Source: Ruminococcus sp.
Lineage (GTDB): Bacteria > Bacillota > Clostridia > Oscillospirales > Acutalibacteraceae
Length of the DNA stretch: 64,000 bases
Direction of reading: 5' to 3'
NCBI GenBank assembly: GCA_017410265.1
Contig: JAFQRC010000001.1
Coordinates: 124,001-188,000, forward strand
In this document: positions 17,186 to 25,998 of the stretch, piece after piece
How the letters are laid out: each line of letters starts with the position of its first letter
How positions within the stretch are numbered: the first letter of the stretch is position 1
Position numbers and translations under genes: made by a program
Notes under the pieces: generated by a model
What the model saw: only the letters and a program-made list of their open reading frames with translations
Told to the model about the DNA's origin: nothing
Database searches by the model: none

Positions 17186-18922
17186 TTACATCTGCTCAGG
17201 GCAGGTGATAGAAAACATTGAAAGCACATTCTTTATGACTGTCTTTACGCAGATGCAAAGAGAGAGTCTTGCCTGAGTTAAACTCTCGTCCTCGCCCTTT
17301 ACTCGGCACGCGTTGTAGAACTTGTGGAAGAGTGTAGCGAGTGTTGTGACATAGCGAGTGATTTTTGTCGGGTCGTAGTCTAAAGCGGAGCTTATAATCT
17401 GTGACTCGAATGAAGCCAGATGATGAATAAGCTCGAGCTCTTCACTCTGTGTGAGGAGTTTCAGCTCATCATCTGTGCACTCTCTAGGGGTTACGCCGTC
17501 TTTTTCTAAAGCGCGTAAAATAGAGCAGATTCGAGCGTGTGCGTACTGAACATAGTAGACAGGGTTCTGGTTGTCCTGAGTAACAGCTAAACCAAGGTCG
17601 AAGTCCATCTGTGTGTTAGCTTCTCTTGTGTTAAAGAGGAAACGCACGCTGTCAACAGGAACTTCGTCGAGCAAATCAGAAAGACCGATAGCCTTGCCTG
17701 TACGCTTGCTCATCTTAACAGCCTCGCCGTTTTTGACGAGCTTTACAAGCTGCATAAGCAGTACATCGAGCTTTTCACCGTTACAGCCGATAGCGTCCAT
17801 AGCGTTCTGCATACGCATAACATGTCCGTGGTGGTCAGCGCCCCAGACATCAATGAGGGTTTCAAAGCCACGGTCGAATTTGTTTTTGTGGTAAGCGATG
17901 TCTGCTGTGAAATAGGTAGGGTTGCCGTTCTGACGGATAAGCACATCGTCCTTAAGTTCAAGGTTGTCGATGTATTCCTGAGTTTTGCCCTGCTCTAAAA
18001 GCTTCTTTGTGCAGACTTCTTTATTTTTATACCAGATAGCGCCTTCCTTTTCGTAGGTAAGACCTTTCTCTGTCAAGGTGTCAACAACGCGCTTTACATC
18101 GCCTGCTTCGTGAAGTGTGCTCTCAAAGAACCACTTGTCGTAGGTGATGCGGTATTTAGCCATATCAGCCTGCATTTTGTCGATGTTCTTAGGAAGTGCG
18201 TAGTCAACCAAAACCTTCTTGCGCTTTTCGGAAGAAACATTTACTAAAGCGTCAGAGAATTCATCAGCATAAGCTTTAGCGTGGTCGATGATGTCGCCGC
18301 CCTGATAGCCGTCCTCCGGAAATTCTACAGTAGGGTCGAAAATCTGAAGGTATCGAGCTTCCAAAGAGCAAGCAAATTTTTCAATCTGGTTACCCGCATC
18401 GTTTACATAAAACTCACGCCATACATCAAAGCCTGCCTTATCAAGCACTGCTGCTAAACAGTCACCGAGAGCACCGCCTCTGGCATTACCCATATGCATA
18501 GGACCTGTCGGGTTAGCTGAAACAAATTCAACCATAACCTTCTTTTTCTGACCAAAGTCACTTTTGCCGTAGCTTTCGCCTTCGCTGATTACATCTTTTA
18601 CAACCTCTGCGAAGTACTGCTTTGATAAGAAGAAGTTGATAAAGCCCGGACCTGCTGTTTCGAGTCGCTCAACTAATGTATCGGACAGGTCGATGTTCTC
18701 TGTGATTGCCTGAGCGATTTTAAACGGTGGGAGTCTGAAAGCTTTTGCAGAAACCATCGCTGCGTTTGTAGCTAAATCGCCGTGACTTCTGTCAGCAGGC
18801 TCTTCTATTACAAACTGCGGGATTTCAGCTTCTGGAAGCTGACCGTTTTCGACAGCTTTACTGATAGCGTTTTCTATAGCTTTGCGTAGTGCTTTTTCAG
18901 TGTTTAAAGATGTGTGTGCCAT
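17186..18922 (-). CDS. argS: Arginyl-tRNA synthetase
   Basis: Class I synthetase charging tRNA-Arg (578 residues). It has the N-terminal arginyl add-on domain (1-100), NPTGPMHMGNARG with the HIGH-equivalent HMGN (143-146), KMSKRTGKAIGL (KMSKS loop), and the C-terminal DALR anticodon-binding helices (YAHARICSILR). It is transcribed after murI and a DUF1934 gene, the latter 1 base upstream. The same DUF1934-argS pairing (ywiB-argS) is known in Bacillus. Confidence 0.97.
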   Translation of the reverse strand: MAHTSLNTEKALRKAIENAISKAVENGQLPEAEIPQFVIEEPADRSHGDLATNAAMVSAKAFRLPPFKIAQAITENIDLSDTLVERLETAGPGFINFFLSKQYFAEVVKDVISEGESYGKSDFGQKKKVMVEFVSANPTGPMHMGNARGGALGDCLAAVLDKAGFDVWREFYVNDAGNQIEKFACSLEARYLQIFDPTVEFPEDGYQGGDIIDHAKAYADEFSDALVNVSSEKRKKVLVDYALPKNIDKMQADMAKYRITYDKWFFESTLHEAGDVKRVVDTLTEKGLTYEKEGAIWYKNKEVCTKKLLEQGKTQEYIDNLELKDDVLIRQNGNPTYFTADIAYHKNKFDRGFETLIDVWGADHHGHVMRMQNAMDAIGCNGEKLDVLLMQLVKLVKNGEAVKMSKRTGKAIGLSDLLDEVPVDSVRFLFNTREANTQMDFDLGLAVTQDNQNPVYYVQYAHARICSILRALEKDGVTPRECTDDELKLLTQSEELELIHHLASFESQIISSALDYDPTKITRYVTTLATLFHKFYNACRVKGEDESLTQARLSLCICVKTVIKNVLSMFSITCPEQM

Positions 18923-18923
18923 A

Positions 18924-19364
18924 TTAATCCTCTTTTACTTTAACATTTATATGAAATTCATTTTTTGATACTAAATCAGCGAAGAAGTCAAGCTCATATT
19001 TAGCTACTAAATCGCCTCCGTTGTCGCTGAGATTATTCTCGATTGAATAGGTGTAAACACCCATCATCAAATCACCCATAACGGTGGAGTAGTGGCATTG
19101 ATGACGAACATCTTTTTCGAGAATGAGTCTTGAAGGACGGTCACCCATACGGATGATTGACACCTTGTTTTCCTCAACCTTGACTGCTGTGTCAAGACAG
19201 ATATTCGGGTCTTCTGCGTCGTATTCTTTATATTTAATGTATCTGTGACCGTTTTTTTCGACATAGTCACCTGTGACGATAACTTCGATTTTATCTTTCT
19301 CACCGTCAACTTCCTGAACACCTGTGACGGTAATGATGTATTTATTGCTTTCTTGCTGTGACAT
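18924..19364 (-). CDS. DUF1934 (YwiB-like) beta-barrel protein
   Basis: A 146-residue cytoplasmic protein of the DUF1934 family, predicted to form a lipocalin-like beta-barrel. Marks include the strand IITVTGVQ, the YKEYD stretch, and the MGVYTYSIENNLSDNGG region followed by a YELDF strand. No enzymatic residues are known. It sits between murI (1 base) and argS (1 base) and is very likely co-transcribed. The gene order is conserved in Firmicutes, but function is unknown. Confidence 0.88.
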   Translation of the reverse strand: MSQQESNKYIITVTGVQEVDGEKDKIEVIVTGDYVEKNGHRYIKYKEYDAEDPNICLDTAVKVEENKVSIIRMGDRPSRLILEKDVRHQCHYSTVMGDLMMGVYTYSIENNLSDNGGDLVAKYELDFFADLVSKNEFHINVKVKED

Positions 19365-19365
19365 T

Positions 19366-20178
19366 TCAGTATTCCTCTATGTTAATCTGGCTGACCTGAT
19401 TTTTCATATCTTTTGACAAAAACAGTGACGCGATTTTTTCGAAATTATCAGGCGTGTCACTGACGAAAAACTTCGCTGTGCCTTTTTCGTCACTGTTGTT
19501 TGAAAGTCCGTTTTCAGAAAGCACCTTTTTAGTATATAAAGCGGTTTCTTTTCCTGAATCAATCAGCAACACATCTTTGCCCATATAGTCTGCGATAGCT
19601 TCCTTTAAAATAGGGTAGTGGGTGCAACCTAAAATAACGGTGTCAACATTTGCGTTTTTTAAGGCTGACATATATTTCTCCACAACGAGCCTGACTATCG
19701 GGTCATTTCGGTCGATGATGCCGTTTTCAACCAAAGGCACAAACAGCGGACAATCCTGCTCGAAAACTTCGAAATTCGGATTCTTGAGCTGAATGCGGGT
19801 TTTGTAGCTGTGAGAGTTTATGGTAGCGGTGGTGCCGATAACGCCGACTCTGCCGTTTTTACTCTCTCTTAAAGCGGTGTAGCAGGTAGGGAGCACAACT
19901 CCTGTGTACGGAACACCCAGAGCTTCTTCTAAGTCAGGAGCCACCGAGCTTACTGTACCACACGCCGCGACAACCATTTTAACATTATTCTCTAAAAGAA
20001 AATTAGCATCCTGCATAGCGTATCTGCGGATAGTGTCTTTGCTACGGTTTCCGTAAGGTACTCTGCCTGTATCGCCGAAGTATATTATGTTTTCATTGGG
20101 CATTGCTTTTAGCATCTGCTTGACTGCAGAAAGGCCACCCAGACCTGAGTCAAATACACCGATTGCGTTAGTGTTCAT
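19366..20178 (-). CDS. murI: Glutamate racemase
   Basis: Makes D-glutamate for peptidoglycan. Motifs: IGVFDSGLGGLSAVKQ, YFGDTGRVPYG, second catalytic Cys in ILGCTHYPIL. The first catalytic Cys lies in VVAACGTVSSV, where most racemases have ACNTAS; the Asn next to the Cys is replaced by Gly. This variant seems familiar from other clostridia, so I keep the assignment. Length 270 residues. It opens the murI-DUF1934-argS operon. Confidence 0.92.
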   Translation of the reverse strand: MNTNAIGVFDSGLGGLSAVKQMLKAMPNENIIYFGDTGRVPYGNRSKDTIRRYAMQDANFLLENNVKMVVAACGTVSSVAPDLEEALGVPYTGVVLPTCYTALRESKNGRVGVIGTTATINSHSYKTRIQLKNPNFEVFEQDCPLFVPLVENGIIDRNDPIVRLVVEKYMSALKNANVDTVILGCTHYPILKEAIADYMGKDVLLIDSGKETALYTKKVLSENGLSNNSDEKGTAKFFVSDTPDNFEKIASLFLSKDMKNQVSQINIEEY

Positions 20179-20223
20179 ACTTAAAACCTCAAAAATTAAT
20201 TTAGGACATAAATATACTTATAT

Positions 20224-20252
20224 ATAATAGCATAAAGAACGACACCTTTCAA
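20224..20252 (-). promoter_or_regulatory. Promoter of murI-DUF1934-argS
   Basis: On the minus strand: TTGAAA, 17 bases, TATTAT. It is divergent from the promoter at 20265. Confidence 0.65.
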
Positions 20253-20264
20253 GTATTAAAACCT

Positions 20265-20293
20265 TTGACAATTAGAGTAATACAATGTATAAT
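20265..20293 (+). promoter_or_regulatory. Promoter of the 20325 gene
   Basis: TTGACA, 17 bases, TATAAT: a perfect sigma-A promoter, 31 bases before the chosen ATG. Confidence 0.85.
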
Positions 20294-20324
20294 TTGGTGA
20301 AAGACTTTAAAAGGAATGATTTTT

Positions 20325-21101
20325 ATGATAAAAAAGGCATTTTCTATTGTTTGCGATAAGGTAGGCGCTGTGCTTGAAAGTCAGGGCTATACTAAGAATA
20401 AAGTTAATAATACTAACGAAAACGAGCTTGTCGCATTATACACAGGCGAGAATGTTGCTTACTCTGTGATTTACTATGTTGATAAAATGCATATGGTAAT
20501 GCGCTCTTGTGCTATGACTGATGACGGTCCTGACAACGAATGGAAGACTATGGCAACATGGATGTTCAACCCTGAAACTGATACAGAAAAAGAGGCATCT
20601 TCTATCGGTAACGATTTTGCTGATGCTGTTTCAACTCCTGTGAATGTAAAGCGTGTAAAGCAGACTAAGAAAAAGAAATCAAGTGACGATGGTAACGCTG
20701 ACCCTGTCTTTCTTTACAAGCGTTTAGTTAAGCTCTTCCCGGACTTAAAGGCTGAAATCAAAGAGGAAGAGGATACCTACTATCCTTTCCGTGCGGTTAC
20801 TTTCGCTAGAGAAAAGGTTGTGCCTAAGGTTAACGCTATGATAAGACTGGGTGTTAAGGCTGATATCACTAAGCTTATGGGTATTTTATCTGCTCAGTAT
20901 TTAAACGGTGACCCTGACACCAGAGCTATCATTACAATTGTTATTTTAAACTCTGTTGAAGATGACAAGCGCGATATCATTATCCCTCTTATGTCCGACG
21001 AGCTTACAAAAGCGTATAAGAACGCTTACAAGTTCAAGGGCAAGAAGGTTAAGCCTGAAAAGGTGAAGAAGGCAGTTACCGCTACGGGCAATCGCCTTTA
21101 A
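20325..21101 (+). CDS. Conserved-looking cytoplasmic protein of unknown function
   Basis: I do not recognise this 258-residue protein. The N-terminal half (1-110) is a mixed alpha/beta domain (FSIVCDKVGAVLESQGY, VIYYVDKMHMVMRSCA). A Lys-rich linker (VKQTKKKKSSDD) leads to a helical C-terminal half (about 128-235) with LYKRLVKLFPDLKAEI and IITIVILNSVEDD. The end is very basic (KGKKVKPEKVKKAV). No signal peptide or membrane helix. A consensus promoter and the codon use suggest strong expression. Start at ATG 20325, 9 bases after AGGA, rather than ATG 20316, which abuts it. Confidence 0.75.
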   Translation: MIKKAFSIVCDKVGAVLESQGYTKNKVNNTNENELVALYTGENVAYSVIYYVDKMHMVMRSCAMTDDGPDNEWKTMATWMFNPETDTEKEASSIGNDFADAVSTPVNVKRVKQTKKKKSSDDGNADPVFLYKRLVKLFPDLKAEIKEEEDTYYPFRAVTFAREKVVPKVNAMIRLGVKADITKLMGILSAQYLNGDPDTRAIITIVILNSVEDDKRDIIIPLMSDELTKAYKNAYKFKGKKVKPEKVKKAVTATGNRL

Positions 21102-21140
21102 TTAAAAAGCGCAATAAAGCTAAGATTTCAAGCGAGTTTT

Positions 21141-21181
21141 TCGGCACAATGACGAGGGAAAAGTTATTGTGCCGATTTTTT
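21141..21181 (+). terminator. Terminator after the 20325 gene
   Basis: TCGGCACAAT / ATTGTGCCGA with a 15-base loop and a T-run. Confidence 0.85.
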
Positions 21182-21202
21182 ACAAAATTATTTCAAAATC
21201 GC

Positions 21203-21231
21203 TTGACGACTTGACTTTATTGTGATATACT
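21203..21231 (+). promoter_or_regulatory. Promoter of rpmG-secE-nusG
   Basis: TTGACG, 17 bases, TATACT, about 88 bases before rpmG. Confidence 0.75.
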
Positions 21232-21318
21232 TCTAATTACCTCGAAAAAGGGGTCTATTTTTTTGCGCCCTTTTGAGGGAGGCTAAATTATTCCGAAAAT
21301 ACCGGGAGGTGCCGTTAA

Positions 21319-21468
21319 ATGAGAGTAAAAATCACATTGGCCTGCACTGAGTGCAAACAGCGTAATTACAACACAATGAAAAACAAGAAGAACGATCCTG
21401 ACAGGCTTGAGATGAACAAGTATTGCAGATTCTGCAAGAAACACACTCTGCACAAGGAAACAAAGTAA
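21319..21468 (+). CDS. rpmG: Ribosomal protein bL33
   Basis: A 49-residue large-subunit protein with both zinc-knuckle CxxC pairs (CTEC, CRFC), the zinc-binding form of bL33. GGGAGGT lies upstream of the ATG. It is followed by secE, the usual rpmG-secE-nusG order. Confidence 0.95.
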   Translation: MRVKITLACTECKQRNYNTMKNKKNDPDRLEMNKYCRFCKKHTLHKETK

Positions 21469-21483
21469 TCGGAGGGAAAGAAT

Positions 21484-21717
21484 ATGGCTGAACAAAAAGC
21501 AAAGAAAAACATTTTTTCTAAGATGTTCTCATTCTTCCGTGCGTGCGTTGGCGAGATCAAGAAGATCTCTTGGCCTTCTGCTAAGAACACTACTAAGAAC
21601 TTCGGTATCGTAGTTTTAGTAATCTTGGTAGCTGGTCTGTTCATTTTTGCCCTTGATATGGGTCTGTACGAGCTCTTGGGTCTGGTAATGAATACTGGTT
21701 CATCTGCTATTTCATAA
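21484..21717 (+). CDS. secE: Preprotein translocase subunit SecE
   Basis: Essential SecYEG subunit, 77 residues. An amphipathic N-terminal helix with EIKKISWPS precedes a single membrane helix (FGIVVLVILVAGLFIFALDM). Located 15 bases after rpmG and upstream of nusG. Confidence 0.96.
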   Translation: MAEQKAKKNIFSKMFSFFRACVGEIKKISWPSAKNTTKNFGIVVLVILVAGLFIFALDMGLYELLGLVMNTGSSAIS

Positions 21718-21759
21718 TTGATTTGACTTCGCATCTTATTATAAAGGAGAAGTATCGTT

Positions 21760-22284
21760 ATGAGTGAAGCTAGATGGTATGTGGTTCATACCTATTCAGG
21801 ATACGAAAACAAGGTTGCGTCCACTCTGATGACAACTGTTGAAAACCGCGGTCTTTCTGATATGATTCAGGATGTCAAGGTTCCGACAGAAATCGTAACA
21901 GAGATTAAAGACGACGGAGCTACAAAGGAAGTTGAGCGCAAGCTCTTTCCGGGTTATGTTTTCGTAAAAATGGTCTACACTGACGAAACCTGGTATGTTG
22001 TCCGCAATATCCGCGGTTGCACAGGATTTGTTGGTCCATCAAGTAAACCTGTACCTCTCACTGAGAGTGAGGTTTATCGTATGGGCGTTGAAACACGCGT
22101 AGTCGAAGTTTCGTACAAGGTCGGCGATCAGGTTCGTATCATCGACGGTCCGCTTGAGGACTTCGTCGGTATTGTTGACGAGCTTGATACTGACAAAAAC
22201 TATGTTCGCGTTACAATCTCTATGTTCGGACGCGAAACCCCTGTTGAGCTTGAGCTCAATCAGGCAGAAGCAATTGAAGAATAA
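21760..22284 (+). CDS. nusG: Transcription factor NusG
   Basis: RNA polymerase elongation factor, 174 residues. NGN domain: RWYVVHTYSGYENKV, KLFPGYVFVKM, VRNIRGCTGFVG. KOW domain: VGDQVRIIDGPLEDFVGIVDEL. Downstream lie the L11 leader and rplK. Confidence 0.97.
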   Translation: MSEARWYVVHTYSGYENKVASTLMTTVENRGLSDMIQDVKVPTEIVTEIKDDGATKEVERKLFPGYVFVKMVYTDETWYVVRNIRGCTGFVGPSSKPVPLTESEVYRMGVETRVVEVSYKVGDQVRIIDGPLEDFVGIVDELDTDKNYVRVTISMFGRETPVELELNQAEAIEE

Positions 22285-22317
22285 AAATCTTGGAATAATT
22301 AGCATTTCGCTTTTTAT

Positions 22318-22380
22318 ATGAGGGACTGTGTCCCTTGTGGGAGGAGTAAATTTTCTGCTCCGCCATCTACCACGAATTTA
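22318..22380 (+). promoter_or_regulatory. Putative L1-binding leader RNA upstream of rplK
   Basis: The leader holds a GGGAC/GTCCC hairpin and then GTGGGAGGAG with a facing GCTCC...CTACCAC. The same pattern, GTGGGAGGA...TCC...CCAC, recurs between rplK and rplA. The arrangement resembles the ribosomal L1 target used for feedback control of the L11 operon. Structure judged by eye. Confidence 0.5.
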
Positions 22381-22393
22381 GGAGGAATAAACA

Positions 22394-22819
22394 ATGGCTC
22401 AGAAGGTAACTGGTTATATTAAGTTACAGATTCCTGCTGGTAAAGCTACACCAGCACCACCTGTTGGTCCGGCTCTCGGTCAGCACGGTGTAAACATCGT
22501 TGCGTTCACTAAGGAATTCAACGAAAGAACAAAAAATGACGTAGGACTTATCATTCCTGTAGTAATCACAGTCTATGCAGACCGTTCTTTCTCATTTATT
22601 ACAAAGACACCACCTGCAGCTGTGCTTATCAAAAAGGCTTGTAACATCGAGACAGCATCAGGCGAACCTAACAAGAAGAAGGTTGCTAAGATCACTCGTG
22701 AGCAGTGTCAGAAGATTGCAGAGCAGAAGATGAAGGACTTAAACGCAGCAACTATCGAAACAGCTACTTCCATGATTATGGGTACTGCTAGATCAATGGG
22801 CGTTGAGGTTGTCGACTAA
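22394..22819 (+). CDS. rplK: Ribosomal protein uL11
   Basis: GTPase-centre protein, 141 residues, with the [20 protein letters not shown] start and a C-terminal rRNA-binding domain ending [18 protein letters not shown] upstream. Second copy of the putative L1 site lies after its stop. Confidence 0.97.
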   Translation: MAQKVTGYIKLQIPAGKATPAPPVGPALGQHGVNIVAFTKEFNERTKNDVGLIIPVVITVYADRSFSFITKTPPAAVLIKKACNIETASGEPNKKKVAKITREQCQKIAEQKMKDLNAATIETATSMIMGTARSMGVEVVD

Positions 22820-22827
22820 TAAATGTA

Positions 22828-22866
22828 TCCGGGTGGGAGGAACTATCCGCTTAACCACCTAATAAT
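22828..22866 (+). promoter_or_regulatory. Putative second L1-binding RNA site (rplK-rplA spacer)
   Basis: GGGTGGGAGGA, a loop, ATCC, then CCACC: the same paired pattern as in the rplK leader, placed just before the rplA ribosome site, where L1 binding could repress its own translation. Confidence 0.45.
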
Positions 22867-22878
22867 GGAGGAAAAAAG

Positions 22879-23574
22879 ATGAAACACGGTAAGAAATATG
22901 TTGATAGCGCAAAGCTAATCGACAGAACTAAATTATATGATACAACAGAAGCTCTTGATGCTGTAATCAAGACAGCTACTGCTAAATTCGACGAGACAGT
23001 TGAGCTCCACGTAAAGCTTGGTGTTGACTCTCGTCACGCTGACCAGCAGGTCAGAGGCGCTATCGTACTTCCAAACGGTACTGGTAAAAACGTCAGAGTT
23101 CTTGCTATCTGCAAGGGCGAAAACGAAAACCTCGCTAAGGAAGCTGGCGCAGACTTCGTTGGCGCTGAGGATATGACTCAGAAGATTCAGACTGAGGGTT
23201 GGATGGACTTCGATGTTCTTATCACAACTCCTGACTGCATGGGTCTTGTTGGTCGTCTTGGTAAAATCCTCGGTCCTCGTGGCTTAATGCCAAACCCAAA
23301 GGCAGGTACTGTTACTCCTGATATCGCTAAGGCTATTAAAGAAGCTAAGGCAGGTAAAATCGAGTACAGACTTGACAAAACAAACATCATCCATTGTCCA
23401 ATCGGTAAGGTTTCTTTCGGTACTCAGAAGCTCCAGGAGAACTTAGAGACTCTTATGGGCGCTGTAGTAAAGGCTAAGCCTGCTGCTGCTAAGGGTCAGT
23501 ACATCAAGTCATGTGCTGTTACTTCAACAATGGGTCCAAGCGTTAGAATCAACCCTAACAAGTTTGGCGGCTAA
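22879..23574 (+). CDS. rplA: Ribosomal protein uL1
   Basis: L1-stalk protein, 231 residues, with [14 protein letters not shown], the [20 protein letters not shown] signature and a typical C-terminus. It may repress its own operon through the two upstream sites. Confidence 0.97.
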   Translation: MKHGKKYVDSAKLIDRTKLYDTTEALDAVIKTATAKFDETVELHVKLGVDSRHADQQVRGAIVLPNGTGKNVRVLAICKGENENLAKEAGADFVGAEDMTQKIQTEGWMDFDVLITTPDCMGLVGRLGKILGPRGLMPNPKAGTVTPDIAKAIKEAKAGKIEYRLDKTNIIHCPIGKVSFGTQKLQENLETLMGAVVKAKPAAAKGQYIKSCAVTSTMGPSVRINPNKFGG

Positions 23575-23599
23575 TCTAGCTGTAATTTTGGTATTAATA

Positions 23600-23746
23600 C
23601 TTTTTAAGTATCAATATAATCGCTGTTCTAAAGACAGCAGGTGTCACTGACATAATGGTTTATCCGCCTGCCGAGGAAGAAGCATTTTACATTATATAAT
23701 TATGTAATCTACTGCCTCTCCCTCAAAAGGAGAGGCTGCTTTTTTA
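23600..23746 (+). ncRNA. L10 leader RNA with terminator (rplJ-rplL regulation)
   Basis: The 5' leader of rplJ has AAAGACAGCAGGTG facing CCGCCTGCCGAGGAAG, the pattern of the L10(L12)4-binding leader known upstream of rplJ in many bacteria. It is followed by a strong terminator/attenuator hairpin (GCCTCTCC / GGAGAGGC with T-run, 23713-23745). Excess L10-L12 would reduce read-through into rplJL. Family membership is from motif memory. Confidence 0.75.
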
Positions 23747-23788
23747 GAAACTGCGTAAAACACATTTATTTTACGGAGGTGAAACAAA

Positions 23789-24436
23789 TTGCCAAGTGTA
23801 AAGGTTTTGGAAGAGAAGAAAGCCATAGTTGCTGGTCTTGTTGAAAGACTCAACAACTCTGTTACCGGTGTACTTGTTAGCTACAAGGGTATCAGCGTTG
23901 CTGATGATACAGCACTTCGTAAAGAGCTCAGAGAAGCCGGTGTTAACTACACAGTAGTTAAGAACACACTTCTTTCCCGTGCTTGTGAAGAGGCAAATCT
24001 CACAGGTTTACAGGCTAACTTAGAGGGCACTACTGCTCTTGCTACAAGCGAAGAGGACTATGCAGCTGCTGCTAGAATTCTCAACAACTATGCAAAGAAG
24101 AGCAAGACTTTCGAGCTCAAGGGTGGTTACCTCGACGGCGAAGTAGTTGATATGGCTACTATCGAGAAAATCGCTAAGCTCCCAACAAGAGATGTTCTTC
24201 TCGCAAACGTACTCGGTGCATTCCAGGCTCCTATCGCATCATTTGCTCGTGCTATCCAGGCTATCGTTGATAAGGGTGGCGTTGAGGCTTGTGAACCTGC
24301 CGAGAAGGCAGAGGAAGAGACTGCTGCACCTGCAGAAGAGGCACCAGTTGCTGAAGCTGCACCTGCTGTAGAAGAGGCTCCTGCTGAGGAAGCTCCTGCT
24401 GCTGAGGCTGCTACTGAAGAGCCTGCTGCTGAATAA
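23789..24436 (+). CDS. rplJ: Ribosomal protein uL10
   Basis: Base of the L12 stalk, 215 residues, with a TTG start behind GGAGGTG. The conserved core (VLVSYKGISVADDTALRKELREAGVNY, NTLLSRA) covers about 1-165. The last 45 residues are a Glu/Ala/Pro-rich repeat (EEAPVAEAAPAVEEAPAEE), longer than usual and probably disordered. Located after the L10 leader and before rplL. Confidence 0.95.
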   Translation: MPSVKVLEEKKAIVAGLVERLNNSVTGVLVSYKGISVADDTALRKELREAGVNYTVVKNTLLSRACEEANLTGLQANLEGTTALATSEEDYAAAARILNNYAKKSKTFELKGGYLDGEVVDMATIEKIAKLPTRDVLLANVLGAFQAPIASFARAIQAIVDKGGVEACEPAEKAEEETAAPAEEAPVAEAAPAVEEAPAEEAPAAEAATEEPAAE

Positions 24437-24504
24437 GCACAAAACTTCAGTTACTTATTAATTTTTAAAAACTACTAATTTATTATTTTTTGGAGGTAAT
24501 TAAA

Positions 24505-24882
24505 ATGGCATCTGAGAAGATTACTGCTATTATTGAAGAATTAAAAGGCCTCACAGTTTTAGAGCTTTCTGATCTCGTTCACGCTGTTGAGGAAGAGTTT
24601 GGTGTATCTGCTGCTGCAGCTGTAGCTGTTGCTGCTGCTCCTGCTGAGGGTGGCGCTGCTGCTGAAGAGAAGACAGAGTTCGACGTTGTACTCGCTTCTG
24701 CTGGTGGCAACAAGATCGCTGTTATCAAGGCTGTTAGAGAGGCTACAGGTCTCGGTCTTAAGGAAGCTAAGGCTGTTGTTGACGAAGCTCCAAAGACACT
24801 CAAAGAGGCTGTATCTAAGGAAGACGCTGAAGCTCTCAAGGCTAAGCTCGAAGAGGCTGGCGCAACTGTTGAGATTAAGTAA
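24505..24882 (+). CDS. rplL: Ribosomal protein bL12 (L7/L12)
   Basis: Stalk protein, 125 residues: N-terminal dimerisation helix, Ala-rich hinge ([14 protein letters not shown]) and the C-terminal domain with [21 protein letters not shown]. Start at ATG 24505, after TGGAGGT. The next gene is a dockerin protein, not rpoB. Confidence 0.97.
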   Translation: MASEKITAIIEELKGLTVLELSDLVHAVEEEFGVSAAAAVAVAAAPAEGGAAAEEKTEFDVVLASAGGNKIAVIKAVREATGLGLKEAKAVVDEAPKTLKEAVSKEDAEALKAKLEEAGATVEIK

Positions 24883-24908
24883 TTTAAACTTAACAACATT
24901 TTTCAGTA

Positions 24909-24938
24909 AGAAAGCCACGGTTTGTACCGTGGCTTTTT
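24909..24938 (+). terminator. Terminator after rplL
   Basis: AAAGCCACGGT / ACCGTGGCTTT with a T-run. The same stem recurs at 27234 and 28066. Confidence 0.92.
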
Positions 24939-25032
24939 TGTGTGCATTTTTTGATATAATAAGAGCTTTGGCGATATGTATAAATTTTCGCTTGTAAATT
25001 TGTGCATAATTTCGCCGTTATTTTTAAATTTT

Positions 25033-25064
25033 TGAAACACTTTGCATATGTTCAGGTGTTTTAT
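25033..25064 (+). promoter_or_regulatory. ECF-like promoter element 1 (dockerin unit 1)
   Basis: TGAAAC at 25033-25038, an 18-base spacer, TGTTTTAT at 25057-25064. The -35 is that of classical ECF sigma factors. Four more copies precede the other dockerin units. Confidence 0.6.
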
Positions 25065-25139
25065 AAGTGAAAGACGTCAGGTCGTAGCGATTATTCAATA
25101 TGTACAAACTGATAGTGTATTATTCAGTGAGATTATCAA

Positions 25140-25169
25140 TTGACCTGATTTGTTTTCATAAAATATAAT
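25140..25169 (+). promoter_or_regulatory. Sigma-A-like promoter of dockerin unit 1
   Basis: TTGACC, 18 bases, TATAAT, ending 29 bases before the ATG. It lies downstream of the ECF-like element and has a matching copy at 28290. Confidence 0.7.
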
Positions 25170-25197
25170 TGTAAAGTGAATTTCAGGAGGCGAGATT

Positions 25198-25953
25198 ATG
25201 AAAAAGTTAGTTAGTATTATATTGATTTTCGTTTTGATGATGAGTATGAACGTAGTGCCTGTGTTTGCTTATGAAAATTTAATAAGCGGCGACTATCTGT
25301 ATGAATCAAAGTATGTAGAAGAGTATATTGAGCCAGTATATAACTATGAGGAAGATTGGTATACCTACAGTGAAAAATACTATCATCATATAGACGAAAC
25401 TGACCCTGAGAGCGAGATTGATTGGGTGCTTGTTGTGGCGGGCACGAATATGGCAGCGCCGTGGTTTGCTAAAATGGTAGTAAAAGATATTGTCTTTAAT
25501 AATAGGGGTAGCGGTGGTTATCCTTTTGAGTTTTACTATGCTGTGTATGATGTGAAAGAAGAAGCCTTTGTGGAAATTACCGATTCTATGGTTGATGACT
25601 ACGACGGACTATACGAAATGATGTTGGAGCTGAATGTCGGAACTCCTATCGGCGATGCTAATAAGGATAATGAGCTTAGTGTGATGGACGCTACATATAT
25701 CCAGAGAGTTTTGGCTGGACTGTGTGATTTTGATGAGGATGATGACATCAGTGGTCACTACAACCTTGGTTCAGAAAACTTAGATTATGTTTCAGACTTT
25801 GATCGCGATGGCGAGCGCACTATTTTTGACGCGACAGCGATTCAGATGAAGCTTGCTGAAATTGAAGAAAAGCCTAAATATAATGAAGATTTGGTTTATT
25901 CAGCCCTGAATAATATGGACCCTAACGACGTAAAAAATATTATTTGGATTTAA
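25198..25953 (+). CDS. Secreted dockerin protein, EIDWVL module (unit 1, first gene)
   Basis: A 251-residue exported protein. Signal peptide 1-24 (cleaved after VFA). Residues about 30-145 form a Tyr-rich module with EIDWVLVVAG and YAVYDVKEEAF, shared with the 27369, 32631 and, more distantly, 29758 proteins; I know of no described family. The dockerin (150-225) has loops GDANKDNE and SDFDRDGE, each followed by DATxIQ, but the loops start 47 residues apart instead of the usual 34 in this window. A short tail follows. The ATG has CAGGAGGCGA upstream. Likely non-catalytic component of a cohesin-based complex; co-transcribed with the next gene (45-base gap). Confidence 0.88.
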   Translation: MKKLVSIILIFVLMMSMNVVPVFAYENLISGDYLYESKYVEEYIEPVYNYEEDWYTYSEKYYHHIDETDPESEIDWVLVVAGTNMAAPWFAKMVVKDIVFNNRGSGGYPFEFYYAVYDVKEEAFVEITDSMVDDYDGLYEMMLELNVGTPIGDANKDNELSVMDATYIQRVLAGLCDFDEDDDISGHYNLGSENLDYVSDFDRDGERTIFDATAIQMKLAEIEEKPKYNEDLVYSALNNMDPNDVKNIIWI

Positions 25954-25998
25954 TAAAATATTCTAATTTAGAAAAATAAACCTACAGGAGGCGAGATT

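Noticed and set aside
24559..24918. Minus-strand frames opposite rplL
   Set aside because: Mirror of the Ala-rich rplL gene, without promoter or ribosome site.
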